From: Dichotomocladium elegans
Taxonomy: Eukaryota; Mucoromycota; Mucoromycetes; Mucorales; Lichtheimiaceae
Assembly (NCBI GenBank): GCA_025716815.1
Contig: JAIXMN010000021.1
Coordinates: 62,001 to 126,000, forward strand
DNA: 64,000 bases
Direction of reading: 5' to 3'
Position 1 is the stretch's first letter. Every line of letters starts with the position of its first letter. The position numbers were made by a program, and so were the translations under genes. Positions 34,305-47,400 of this stretch are shown here, piece after piece. The notes under the pieces were generated by a model. That model did no database searches. It was not told where the DNA came from and was given only the letters and a program-made list of their open reading frames with translations.

Positions 34305-35394
34305 ATGTCGTCTACAAGCCCACTTCAGGATATGAGGATCGAAATGGAAGAGGTCAAAGTTGAGCAGTGCGATAACTATCAGCCAGTTTTGAATAAGGGT
34401 CACACCAGTGCCCCACTCTGGCAACGACTCCTTCCACGAGTGCTTTTGTTTATCATAATCGGTCTTGCCTCGCTCCTGTTATCGTTGACTTTGGCACACC
34501 GAGTGCTTGGAATTGAGCTGCCTCATACGCTCGAGGAGTTGCAGTCCATTGCGATGAAGCTTGAAATCATGGCTAACACGACATGGACCAATGCCATCGC
34601 AGTAGCTGGTGTGTTTGCTGCCCTTTATCTATGGCAGCAGGCTTTCAGTATCCCAGGCTCTGTCCTCTTCAACCTACTTTCCGGTTATCTATATGGCATA
34701 TTCGTGGGCACAGTATGGACAAGCTTTTTGACAGCTATAGGTGCGACACTTGCCTATGGCCTGGGGTTTCTGGTTGCCGAACCATTTCTTCACCTGAGCT
34801 GGGTTTCTCGGCGGCTGGCAGCCATGACTCGACAGATGCGTCGTGAGCCGTCTGTGGGCCTATTTTGGTGGCTCTTGTTTGCCCGCCTCTTCCCCTTCAC
34901 ACCCTACTGGTGCGTATGACGAGAAATGGCTCGAAAACATCAACGAGAGACAGTAACAATATATGCTAACATGGCAAGTTGCTTATACGCTTAGGTTTAT
35001 CAATATGGTCTCACCCTTTCTGAATATCCCTGTCGCTCCCTTCTTTTGGTCCACTTTCCTGGGTTCAATGCCGTACAACTTTGTCTGCGCCCAAGCAGGG
35101 GCCGTGCTCGGTGAACTGCACTCTACGGCAGATATCTTCTCTGTAGAAATGGTCATCAAGCTGCTTATTGTGTCATTCATTTCTCTTGTTCCTGTTGTTT
35201 GGGGTAACAAAATTAAGGATCTTGCCACTCAGTACATAGGCAAGTCGACGACTTACCACGCCGTTGCTTCGGCAACCGAAGGCAAAGAGGACGATGAGGA
35301 CCTGGAAAAGAGCAATCACGTGGAACTTGCCGAGGCAACCGCAACAACCCAGCATCAGTCACCGTACTCACGCCTCCCTATGTCCGAACAATGA
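34305..35394 (+). CDS. VTT/DedA-domain membrane protein, TMEM41-like
   Basis: TMEM41B/VMP1-type proteins are ER phospholipid scramblases acting in autophagy and lipid-droplet biology; yeast Tvp38 also has this domain. Exons 34305-34909 and 34995-35394 give 1005 nt (334 residues). One N-terminal membrane segment (VLLFIIIGLASLLLSLTLA) precedes the VTT core: YLWQQAFSIPGSVLFNLLSG, YLYGIFVGTVWTSFLTAIGA, LLFARLFPFTPYWFINMVSP, FLNIPVAPFFWSTFLGSMPY, FVCAQAGAVL, then a last membrane helix and an acidic tail. The FSIPGS and F-P-WFIN--SP--N-P motifs are closest to TMEM41. The intron interrupts the codon of Trp in PYWF. Same strand as ICMT, 207 bp downstream. Confidence 0.92.
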
Positions 35395-35861
35395 TTGAAA
35401 TGCCCTACGTGTATCTACTCCTACTTATAATATTACAACCCTTAATTCAGTGTAATTACCATCTAGTCCATTCCCTTTTCTTCTCTCCGGACGCAATGTA
35501 CATGCCTTTACCATTCTACTAGTCGTAACCTTCCCACGTCTCGTTCTGTTTTCCTTTTGTTTCTCCCCCCTTTTTTTGTCAGGCTGAATTGTAATCCTTA
35601 TAAATAAATAGAATAAAGATAATCGAATGCTTGAACGCACCCCATGACTAATCCTAAAAGCTCGGGCGTTCCGTCTATAGAAAAGATTGTATAGATTATG
35701 TGACCCCGGATCCGCATGTCCAGTGAGCAACGATACAGGCGCTCTATACAGAGAAATGCATAATAGACAATACTCCCGACCACCCGGCCTTTCTGTTTGT
35801 AATGCCGGCGCCCAACAACAGTACCTTATATGCGTCACAGGCTGATAAGACCACTGTAGCA

Positions 35862-35870
35862 TATAAAAGG
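35862..35870 (+). promoter_or_regulatory. TATA-like element upstream of F-box-like gene
   Basis: TATAAAAGG occurs about 170 bp before the ATG at 36039 and is followed by a long CT-rich tract, a usual fungal core-promoter layout. Confidence 0.45.
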
Positions 35871-35942
35871 TTAGCCTTTTCTCACGACGAGCGATGTCAC
35901 GGGAAAATCCTATATTTCTTTCCCCACCTCTGTCTCCTTTTT

Positions 35943-35956
35943 TTCTCTCCCTCTCT

Positions 35957-35987
<31 letters not shown>

Positions 35988-35990
35988 CCC
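35943..35990. repeat. CT-rich tract in 5' leader
   Basis: CT repeat interrupted by T runs between the TATA-like site and the F-box-like ATG. Confidence 0.85.
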
Positions 35991-36038
35991 TTCCCTCCTT
36001 GCCCTTGTCCCCCGCTCTCTCTTACTTTTCTTCTCGTA

Positions 36039-37559
36039 ATGTCCGCCGATACCCAACCCGTTACCACTACCGCCTTTAATTGTAGCGCTACTGTCGATGC
36101 TGAAGTCAACCCATCACTCGCCCCAGCACATCTCTTTCGGCTCCCGAACGAACTCCTTGTACAGATCATCGGTGAGTCATCACGGATCAAGCGGGACTAT
36201 GGAAGCCAATTTCTCGGTTGGCCATACCCTCTCTATCGACACAGTCAACTCAAAGACATTTCACTGGCGTGCAGGCGACTGTATATACTATGTTTGCCTC
36301 TCCTGTGGCGTGACAAGGAGTTCATCTTGCCACGCGAGGATGACGAGTACAGGAACCAGCAATATCGGTTGACGTCTGTACAGGCAGCCACAGATATCCT
36401 CTCGCAGCCGATACTGCTAGCGCATCGGTCATCCACACTGCGGCTTGGAAGTCTCGTACGAACGCTCAGCCGCGACTTGACGAACGGCCCGCATTACGAC
36501 CTTCATAACTCGCGGCTGATGGCCCAGCTCGTGTGTAACCTCCATGCACTCCGCATTGATTTTCATCCAAAGGCACGTGCAGAACCTTACGGACTTCACT
36601 TCTTCATCGAATACTGCCCCCATCTCTCTGAGCTCTACCTGGAGAACTGCCGCGACACGTACGATGACTTCTCATCCCTCATAACGCATCAGCGTCGACT
36701 TACTTCCCTTACACTGCTATGTTGCACCATCAAGCAGAGCACGCTTTCGGCCCTCATTGATTCCTTGAAGACTTCGCTGAGGCAGCTCATGCTTCAACGG
36801 GTTCTCATCGAGCCAGACACAGGCAATAAGACCCACAATATCACTGCTGCCACCATGGCCGTCGGCAACGTCATGCCAATTCCACCGAGCCTGTATGCCC
36901 GCCTCTTCCACCATCAGCTCCTTACACAGCTTGCGCTTTCCGAGTCCATCTCGTTCCACATGCTCAACCTCATTGTCACCCACTCACCGTGTCTTGAGAA
37001 GCTCGCGCTTATCCTGAACGAGACGGATCCCGTCCTCTGCACCCGCTGCATTCTCTTGCTCACCTGTCTTGATAAACTCCAGGTGCTCTCTCTTGCCTTC
37101 CGTTCCGTCCATCCGCTCTCCATTGTTCATGAGCGGCTTCCATGCCGGACCCCTGCCAGCACATGGTCCTACTTCGCGTCCACGCTCCCTTGCCTCAGAC
37201 TCATGCACGTCTCGGCGTCGGAGGTGCTCCTTCCGTTGGATTTTTTCACAAAACTCTTCCACCACCACCCACAGCTTTCGCAGTGCATGTTCCACGCCAT
37301 CGCTGCCGTCCCGCCTATTACCCACGATGTTACACTCTACGGCGATCAGCATGTCATTGGCCTTTACCGATCCGAATGGGCTGCTGCAAATCATAACGAT
37401 CTTTCTGTCTGGAAACAATCCAACGTGCGGCATCAGGGCTCGTTCTTATCCTACGAACAGGCCTGCGAAAAGGGGTTCCGGTGTTTTGACGAACTGGACC
37501 GGGTGTGCTTCGTAAAAGGATTTGAGGACTGGGCTTTTAACCCTTCATCTGTCATGTAA
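36039..37559 (+). CDS. F-box/leucine-rich-repeat-like protein
   Basis: Probably a substrate receptor of an SCF ubiquitin ligase. Single exon, 506 residues; the ATG at 36039 follows the CT tract and gives the expected N-terminus. Residues about 30-90 form an F-box-like motif (LFRLPNELLVQIIGESS ... LKDISLACRRLYILCLPLLW). The rest carries irregular leucine-rich repeats: FIEYCPHLSELYLENC, RRLTSLTLLCCTIKQSTLSA, LLTQLALSES, HSPCLEKLALILNET and LQVLSLAF. No C-terminal catalytic domain. The combination is common in Mucoromycota gene families; the target cannot be named. An upstream in-frame extension to 35802 exists but would encode the CT tract and is not used. Confidence 0.8.
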   Translation: MSADTQPVTTTAFNCSATVDAEVNPSLAPAHLFRLPNELLVQIIGESSRIKRDYGSQFLGWPYPLYRHSQLKDISLACRRLYILCLPLLWRDKEFILPREDDEYRNQQYRLTSVQAATDILSQPILLAHRSSTLRLGSLVRTLSRDLTNGPHYDLHNSRLMAQLVCNLHALRIDFHPKARAEPYGLHFFIEYCPHLSELYLENCRDTYDDFSSLITHQRRLTSLTLLCCTIKQSTLSALIDSLKTSLRQLMLQRVLIEPDTGNKTHNITAATMAVGNVMPIPPSLYARLFHHQLLTQLALSESISFHMLNLIVTHSPCLEKLALILNETDPVLCTRCILLLTCLDKLQVLSLAFRSVHPLSIVHERLPCRTPASTWSYFASTLPCLRLMHVSASEVLLPLDFFTKLFHHHPQLSQCMFHAIAAVPPITHDVTLYGDQHVIGLYRSEWAAANHNDLSVWKQSNVRHQGSFLSYEQACEKGFRCFDELDRVCFVKGFEDWAFNPSSVM

Positions 37560-40116
37560 AAATCAAACAAAATGTTACGCTGCGCATAATCCAAAATATC
37601 TCTGTCTTTTGCATGCACAAGCCTCTTTAGCTCGCATATCCGCATATGTTTAAATGAGATAGATTGGTTGAGAAGAGGGAGGAAGGGAGACCCTTCCATA
37701 TCGAGTAACTGTGATCGATCTGCTGCACTGTTCATTGTGCATGTGCAATGACAACATGGCTGAGGGGAAGGAGTGGGAGTGGGGGAGAGGAGGGTCCTGA
37801 CATGAGTTGCACCGTACGTCCCCCATGGCCCCCTCCTTTTTACTTTTCTGCCACCCTGTAGACTCAAACTGCCTTCACTCCTATTCAAAACTGTGCAAGA
37901 TTGCCAAACCCAAATCCGCACGTTCGCTATCTAAACCACGCACAGTTTTCCATAAAAAAAAACATACAGTTGTTACGGCTGTTGTTGCTACTCATACTAT
38001 TACTTCGTGCTAGCCTCTTCAATTTTTGCTTGAAACAAAAAGGAAACAGGGTAGATTAGAGGTGGCCTGTGCACCGTTATATCCCAGGAGCTGTCATCGC
38101 ATGTGCAGGATTTAATGCTAACGGTGGGGGTGTGCTTCCACTTCCTAATGCATTCATAAATGACACGAAACACGGTCATTGCAATATAAACATCTAAGCA
38201 ATGGGAAATGCTTTAACTATAAACAGTATCAGGATGCTCTGTAATGGAGGAGTCACATGTGAGCTTGACAGAAGATTCTCGTGATGTTATCCCTTCTGCG
38301 ATCACCACGTTGACATGTTCGCTGCGTTAGGGAGTTACTAAGGACATAGTGCAATAATACGTGGAAATAAAGTGGTTTATCTTCATGGACAGATAAGCGT
38401 TGCGTATAGTAACATTGACTGGACGAGCAGAACCCATCCTTCATTTGATAGTGTATCAATAGCCGACTTTGTGTGGCTTCATTTCTCTATCGGCCAACAA
38501 GAAGCGTTTATTTTTGGCTTTGGAGCAGAGTAACAATGCTCTTTGATCGCCAAGTCAACTTATGATAGTACTAGTTTTGATTAGTTAGTTTAGCGTTCCG
38601 GTGGGGGAGGGGGGAGGACCCTCTTCGGTCATTGCTGTTGTCAGGTTTGCGAGACCTTTTCTATGTAGTCCTGATGGAGGAGCATAAGCAAAGTTGAGAG
38701 GGCAGAGTTATTCTTATGCGGTCGTGCTCAATGATACGTAAACGCAAATTAGAGATCTTAGCCACGCGTACTGAGCTTTATGCTCCTTTACAGTGTCAGT
38801 AACTCTCCCGATAAAGTCAGGTCCAACAAAACCAAATCACTATCACAAGATATCATGCTAACTGGTAGCCATTGCATCATTCCTCTCTAAGTAAACGAAA
38901 CGTTTAAGTGGACGAAAATGTTTTTCTCTCTCTCTTCACTCTTTAGTAGTAAGAGAAAACTTCATTACTAACTTGATTCATTCATAGAAATTGTCCACAG
39001 CACACGACCGTGTGTGGACCATGCATCGGCGTATATTGCTTGAAATATTGACTGTCGCCAATGTATTGCTATCCTCAAAGATTCTTCATGCAGAATACTA
39101 CATGCGATCTTTATCAGCAGTTGAAGGCTGTTTTGTGAAATTGTGTCCGATGATAAGGAGCATGCATTTGTGGATCAGTAAGCAACTCTTTTGAATGTTC
39201 CATCGTGTACATATAGCTTCGACGCCATCGAACAGGAAAATGAACACAGCTTCTGCGACCCCTAATTATTGGGTTTTGCTCTTCACCAAAGCCGTATTCC
39301 TGTGCCTTATGGAAAAGACGCCATGGATATCACTCAGGCTTACCAAAGTGCTCTGTCCATAACACATATATACGCGGACCTGATCCCATTAATATCATTT
39401 TTCATGATGCACCATCCTGAGATTAATTTGGAATTCCAAGATCAAGGCATGCTTTAGCTATGCTTCATACATCGGGCATTGTATGTACAATAGCTGGGCA
39501 GCCGACATGTGCATTCTAAAAGATAGAACGCTGAAGGCGTGATCCAGATTTACTACACAGTATTCGTTCTAAAAAGAATGCACCGCTCGAAAATATCTCC
39601 AGAACATAGCTTCTTACAGTTTGGAAGAGATCAAGACAAAACGAAGTCAAATCATGAGATTAGATTGCGGCGAAAGGATTCTCCTTAATATCTTTACTGT
39701 CTGATGGTCCATCTCCGATTAGAAGACATAATAATAATAAAGAATGTAGAGACGAAGTATGTCATTCTTCGAGCTTTGAATACAACGCACTGAGACAATA
39801 CCAATAGTAGGAATTTCAGGCAGACAGCAACCTCTGTGAAGACCAAATTATGTGCTTGTCTATAACTATGATCGACTTGATCAGGTAAGACTGGTCAATA
39901 AATGACTCCTTCATACGATTCTCAGGATATGTAGCTTAAGGCTCCTTCCTTTTGGCCATCACGGATACTAGAGCTCGAAGCTCTTTCTTTGTAAACAATG
40001 ACCATGTATGCCTATATCGTACAGATGTTGAATGGTGTGAGACGCATGACAAGGTTTTGAAGACCACTAATATACGGCCCGCCGACGCACACGTGGCGGT
40101 CTTAGCCCCCACTCCT

Positions 40117-40117
<1 letters not shown>

Positions 40118-40150
<33 letters not shown>
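40118..40150. repeat. (AC)n microsatellite
   Basis: About sixteen AC units in a gene-poor region. Confidence 0.95.
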
Positions 40151-40152
<2 letters not shown>

Positions 40153-40995
40153 CTGCCGCGCAAAACCAAAAAGAGAAATGCCCCCTGCAGTAATACTGTG
40201 GGTACTGTTTATCCCTGCGTTGGATACGTAGCGCGAAGTTGCTCCGCAAAGGCGAGCAACACCGACGTCACGTTCTTCATTTCAGAGCTGTGGAATGGTC
40301 AGCCAATGTCTTTCTGGTATATACAGGGTATGCTGAGAAAAACCAAATTTTATGATGCAGTGGGGGTACAGGTGGCGGTGGATCGATGCATGTTGAAAGG
40401 CTTGCTTCCTCTAGAACCAATTTACGACGGTATGTAGTAATATATTTTTACCTTTCGAAAACGGATATCCAACATATTTCTCAAACTATTACGCGCTATA
40501 TATAGGTTCGGGCTACCAATAAGCGATTCGACAATACGAAATGTTGTTTTACGGAACATGCTTCGTTTGTCTGTTCAGGAGTGAATTATATCCATGCTCT
40601 GCTCTAGGCCGTACCTTCTATTTTTTTTGGGGGGATACTGGTCTTGATCTAGGCATACTGAGGTTCCAGGATGGCAAGTCCCAATGTAAACAGAACAGGA
40701 TCAACTGTCCGAACCAATAAATCAAATAATTTATTGGTTACTCTTACACCTCATGATCTCTTTACTTTCCGGGGAGTTCCATTTCTTAAAAGGATCCGCT
40801 GAGATTTGTATCAGCTCGTCCAGATAGACGGTTTAGTTACCAAATTTAATATGAGATCTTCCCCTATCTTGTTACTGCACAGGCGAGAAAGAATAGATGT
40901 GTTCTAACCGCATACGTTTCTTAGTTGGCTCGCCCTCTCTCTTTTTTTTTTGTTTGATGTTCAGACGAAATCAAAACAACCGATGCCATGTATGC

Positions 40996-41025
40996 CTATC
41001 TATCTATCTATATATAGATATAGAT
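40996..41025. repeat. Inverted TCTA/TAGA tetranucleotide repeat
   Basis: TCTA units run directly into TATATAGATATAGA, so the tract is nearly self-complementary. Confidence 0.8.
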
Positions 41026-42062
41026 GAGAGGACGTCGATGCTGAGGGCAAGTCATACGTTAAAATATTAAACCTTCGAGTCAATCGCCTCAAAAAAGCTG
41101 TTTTACGACCCCTTCGCGTTGCCCCATCCCCATCATCGTTCAGCCGCTCTTTGCTCCCGAAATCGGTGCCTGAAAATATAATGTCCGCGCTTCGGTTATT
41201 TGCCCACGAGCCCCCGATCCTGCAACAAGTGAAATCCATTTTTGACTTTCCCCATAGATGTACACAGTGACCCCGGCTGTTATAGCGGTGTTGCCACAGT
41301 TACTAAAAAGATCGCCAAGAAGATTTCTGTATTAAAAGAACGGGGGGAAGGGAGTGCGAGAGTGGAGGATCTGTTCGTGAGCTTGGGAAGATAGAAATAG
41401 GCAGAGATGCAGAAGGACATATACGCCCATACATTCACACAACGAGACAGAGAGAGAGAAGGGGACAGAGAGAGGGGAAAAAACACCTCAGTCTTAGAGA
41501 TACGTTCTGCATTATCCTCTCGGTGATAAATGCTGCTGCTGCTGCAAAAGAATTAAGACGCATTGCTCTTGGTTGCAAGGTCCAAAAATGGTATATCCAA
41601 ACGCAACCCATTGAATGAAAAAGAATGTCGGGAAGTGATGTGTAGGACAAATACGACTTTGATTAATCCAACCATCACAGCCATCTCAGTACGAGGAGCG
41701 GGCGAATGGCACGCCGCACTCCATCTCTATGGTTGATCTAGAGATTCATGCCTGCGCGACTTAGGGCGGATACGCACCACCACCACCACGGAACTAAAGT
41801 GATGACAGTAATTTAGAATATACGGAGTCAAGTTACACGTCTGTATGTGTTCGTCCACTCCCTGGAAAAAAAAAAGCTATCTCCTACTTTTAGCGTGTAA
41901 TACGAATCCAATAAAGAAAGCGCGCTGTGGATGTGCCATGGAGTAAACTTCTGTTCCCGCCCTTATTTATTCGTGCAACAAGTTGTCTGTGTCTAATTTA
42001 TTGAGGCAGCATGTTTAATTACCTAAACAAAAAAACCTTGGTTGTCAACCGACACAAACGCA

Positions 42063-42070
42063 TATAAAAA
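42063..42070 (+). promoter_or_regulatory. TATA box of the LysM protein gene
   Basis: TATAAAAA lies about 145 bp before the ATG at 42212, followed by CT-rich leader. The strong codon bias of the gene fits a strong promoter. Confidence 0.5.
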
Positions 42071-42211
42071 GGGACAGCAGAGCCGTCTCCAGACTTACCT
42101 CACTTACTCAACAAACGCCTTCCCTTCTTTTCTCTCTCACGAGCTACACCTCTCTCTCTTTCTTTTTATTCAAACCCCCATACCAATCCTTTTTTTAAAA
42201 AACTTATCAAC

Positions 42212-42904
42212 ATGAAGTTCTCCCTTGTCGCTGCTGTCACCCTTGCCATCTCTGGCCTTGCCTCTGCCGGCGTCCACCCCGCCGAGTACTGCACCACCAA
42301 GGCTGTTGGTAAGCCAGAAATCGATTGAATATGACGCAATTGCAAGAGACCTAACCCAAATTATCGCGTAGCCACCGAGCCTGCCTCGTGCTCTGAATTT
42401 GCGGTCTCCAAGGGCCTTCCCCCTGCCGTCTTTGCCATCCTCAACCACGGCACCGACCTTGAGAACTGCTCTGTGACCCCTGGCAACGAGTACTGCATTG
42501 CTGCACCCCGCACCAAGGCTAAGCGCTGCTTGGCTGAGAAGAAGAAGGCCGAGAAGGCCGCTGCTGAGAAGGCCGCTGCTGAGAAGGCTGCTGCTGAGAA
42601 GGAGGCTGCTGAGAAGGCCGAGGAGAAGCCTGAGGAGAAGCCTGCCGCTCCTGCTTCGGGCGCTCCCTCCGTCCACGCCATCCCCCGCTCCAAGACTGGC
42701 GGCCTCAACTTGGTGAACAAGATCAACCCCGACTGCCAGTGGTACTACACCATCCTTCCTGCTGACGAGGGTTGCGACGCTGTTGCCGCCAAGAACAACA
42801 TCCCCGTCTCGCAGCTCTACAGCCTCAACAAGAACCTCCACAGCAAAGCCCCCAACACCTGTGACAACCTCGACACTGGCAAGACCTACTGTGTCTCCTT
42901 GTAA
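42212..42904 (+). CDS. Secreted protein with two LysM-like domains
   Basis: LysM domains bind chitin or related N-acetylglucosamine polymers; secreted fungal LysM proteins protect or mask cell-wall chitin. Exons 42212-42308 and 42372-42904 give 209 residues. A clear signal peptide (MKFSLVAAVTLAISGLASAG) precedes a first LysM-like unit (SCSEFAVSKGLPPAVFAILN ... CSVTPGNEYCI). A helical linker of repeated Ala-Ala-Ala-Glu-Lys-type units and Glu/Pro follows (about residues 104-140), then a second unit (CQWYYTILPADEGCDAVAAK, SQLYSLNKNLHS, CDNLDTGKTYCVSL). Cysteines suit disulfides outside the cell. Codon use is strongly biased to C/G-ending codons, suggesting high expression. No membrane anchor. 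The opposite strand holds a long spurious open frame. Confidence 0.88.
42538..42645 (+). repeat. Tandem repeat encoding Ala/Glu/Lys linker
   Basis: GAGAAGGCCGCTGCT-type 15-bp units repeat with small changes inside the LysM gene and encode EKAAA units, ending in Glu/Pro-rich codons. Confidence 0.85.
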
Positions 42905-43073
42905 AAACTTACACCAAACCAACCAACCCCACACCGTCCTTTTGCCCTCAGACATACACCTCAGTCCCAACTCTTTCTTTTTCCCACAGCCCCTCACACT
43001 CTTGTACTAATCTAGTAAATGAAACCTCTTTGTTTGAATAAAAAGAAAAAATGAAAGAGAAATACATAGACAT

Positions 43074-44388
<1,315 letters not shown>

Positions 44389-44485
44389 TGTGGAGAAAGT
44401 GAAAGCAGCATAGAAAGTGGGAAGGATGGAGTGAAAGGGTCTTGAGGCTTCTCATCAAAGCTGAAACCCCTTCCTGTATGTCATT

Positions 44486-47400
44486 TTAACGGCCCGTTTT
44501 ATTCATCAAGCGAAGGTCTTTTGGGGGCATTCTCGAAGATTTGTGCTCCAAACGAGTACGGGGACTAGAAGGACTCGACACTAGTGTCACTGTCTGATGC
44601 GCATTTTCCGGGTCATTTTTGGCCGAGTCCTTTCGGTAAACCGCATGCATCTGGGCCTTGAGGAAGGGAATGTCGCATTGATTCCGGGGTTTGGCAATGC
44701 CCTCTCTCACTTGTTTGAGCAATTCTTTGTCTATAGTTTTTCCTTTTGTTTCGCGCTCTGGTCCGAGTAAATTGTAGTTCATCGATGCTGGGGAGGAGGA
44801 TGCAGATGATGATGGTAATGATGGTGAGGGTGCCATTTCTTTCTCAAGGGCAGCCAAGGTATCCATGATAGTGCAGCTGATTCCCTCTTCGATTTTTTCT
44901 TCGTGGGATGGAGTCAAGCAGGTCATGCTTGGCTCCTTGCGTAGCACGTGATCTATGTCCACTGCCGAAAAGAAGGCAACAGACTACGATTGCGCATGAA
45001 TTTTCCCATTGTGAGCTTTTTTATAGTCCCTATCCTATTTACCTGAGGTAAAGACGCCAGCCCAAGCTTATAACTAAACAAGGCGCGTGTCCATATATTC
45101 GCCACTTGTAATGCAAGAGCTGTCCGATGCTGATCTTTTTCTGATGACAAATAGCGGACTTCGTCATGTACGGAGAGCATGAACCGCGCATCAATCTGAT
45201 AGCGCTCGATCAAGTGGGCCATGGACACAATCAACAAGTGCAGATAGTCCACGCCTGAGCTCTGTACAACCCAATTGACACGCGACGTCAAAAAGTTCGG
45301 CCCAGTATACCTTGGCTTCAAGGCATCCGTGATCGCACACCCGAGCACAGGTGTTCGTGGCTCGGTTGATAATGCGATTTCTTCGAGCGCATTAAACATG
45401 TAACTTTCGCTGCCGCCATGCCAGAAAGTTCGCTTGAACTTATTTTTATGCGAGTGTTCCTTCTCGCCCTTTGTTTTTGCGTACAGCTCGAGTGCACGGT
45501 CCTTTGCAGTCTCGGGATCCATCCCCTGGCTATATTGAAGCATCAGGCTAGCTGCATACTTGACGCCCGCGCCGTAAATACGTGCATAATTAAAAATCTT
45601 GGCCTTGTCTCTGCTGATACCCAAAATATTGGCTGTCTTTGAATGGAGATCCGTTCCATCTGATTTGGATCCTTGAAGCGTCATCCAGCCGAGTGCTGTG
45701 GCGCCGTGGAATCCAAACTGTGCATCACCAATGATGCTTGAGATCCAAAGCTCCTCTGAATCCACATCAGCACCGACAATCTTATAGCCTTCAGGCGCCT
45801 GCACCATCGACTTTAGCTCGGATCCGATCCGATTTGCCTTGGCATTGCTTGCTGTCAACCATGTCTTTTCAACTGCGCGTCGCGTGATGGTCCCCATGGT
45901 CAGCATCTGTGGCAAAATCATGCCATAATGTTGATTGCCTGTCCGCGCAGGCAGATCCATCTTGACAGTAGGGTTGTTGTCCCAGACGACAAACTGACCC
46001 TGGATGCGCTCACGTGAGCTGATCCAATATGCAGACTTGGCATTCAGCTCCAGGGCCTGTCGCGCGGCCTCGTACTCCGAAGTCAGCACGTTGTTCTCGA
46101 ATGAGCTGATATAGCTCTTGGAGAGCGGATTGCCACAGTTTGCATCCGGTCCGTCTTTATGCGGCACCTTGATGTACGAATATGCTTCGTCTTTGAAGAC
46201 CACCTTCGAAGTTGCGCTCTCCAGAACTTCGTCCGTCGGGACTTTGTAACACCATCCTGATTTCGCCAAATGATGAAGCGGGTACCCTTGCCATTTGAGG
46301 CGCAGCAGCAGCGGTGCAATACGCGACCGAATCGAGATCTTGAACTTGTCTTCTTTGGTATCATACGCGTCCTTATACCACTTGGGCTGACCCTTGAGCT
46401 TACGTTGGCGTGGATTGACAAGCCAATCAAGCTGGCTTAGCCACGGGTCATTCTTCCACACCTCGGGTTGATTTACGTACTCGCGTGCCTTATCAGCCAA
46501 TTCGCAGAGCTTCACATCCAAGAGATTCACTAGTTCGTTGTGCTTCTGGGATGAGTTGCGCAGGTACCGCTCCCAATTCTCATTCACTGTCAAAAAAGAG
46601 TTTCCCATGTGTAGCATGCCCGCAAAGGAGACGGGGTGAGGGCAATTGTGCCGGAAGCGAGGGAGCACCACCTTGAAAATATCATGGGTGACTTTGACGT
46701 CGAGTGCACAGTATCTCATGCAGTCGTTAAAGTTGTCTCGGATGTCCTGAATCGTACCGGTCTCGAAGAGGGACCGCTGCGACTTGTCTATCTCCACTTT
46801 GCAATGGAATTTCGCCACATCCTTCAGACTGTTGAGTGAGCTCACGTCAAAAAAGCTGACATTATCCATTTCCATCCCCTCCACGCCTCCTGCTGCTGCT
46901 ACAGACGGGTCTCCGCCTCCTTCGAGTTTTTTCTTCTCTTCATTGTTCTTCTTCACCCATGCCGGCCGCTGCTGGGAGCAAAGTCCGGACACTGCGATGT
47001 GAAGGCTCATTGTGTCAAGGTAACGTATACCGGACGGTGTTCGACTATATTCTTCTGCGATCCGCGCTCGGTCATACCCCACATTATGACCGACCACTAG
47101 CCGACCCTTTGTGCTTTCTTTTCCTTTCATAGGAATCAAGTGCTCAGGGGAGTCACTTTCACCAGTGAGATGGGGTGATGTCCACGAATACCATGCAGCC
47201 GGCGATGCTGCTGTTGCAATAACCGGATAATGACTGTCTTTGTAGAGCACTTCCACATCGAATACCAACAAATCTTCGAGGGGCGCGTCCACCTTTTCGG
47301 TGACAATCGCATTGTTGCTGTCATAGCTGTATCGCGTCCACCCACTCTCGCTTCTCCACTCCGTTGGCAGAGGCGGCAAAGTCAACCGCGCAAATTCTTC

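Larger units (their letters stand above)
37560..42062. other. Gene-poor region
   Basis: About 4.5 kb without a supported gene. It includes an (AC)n tract at 40118-40150 and an inverted tetranucleotide at 40996-41025. Open frames at 38991-39194, 39269-39457 and 39952-40437 show no known domain; the last is partly encoded by the AC tract. Decayed genes cannot be excluded. Confidence 0.45.

Noticed and set aside
39952..40437. Open frame of 161 codons
   Set aside because: Its middle is the (AC)n tract read as Thr-His; the remainder matches nothing I know.
42170..42997. Long minus-strand open frame (275 codons) opposite the LysM gene
   Set aside because: It arises from the strong codon bias and repeats of the sense gene; Leu/Ser/Gly/Val-rich, no domain, and the sense strand has signal peptide, intron and conserved cysteines.
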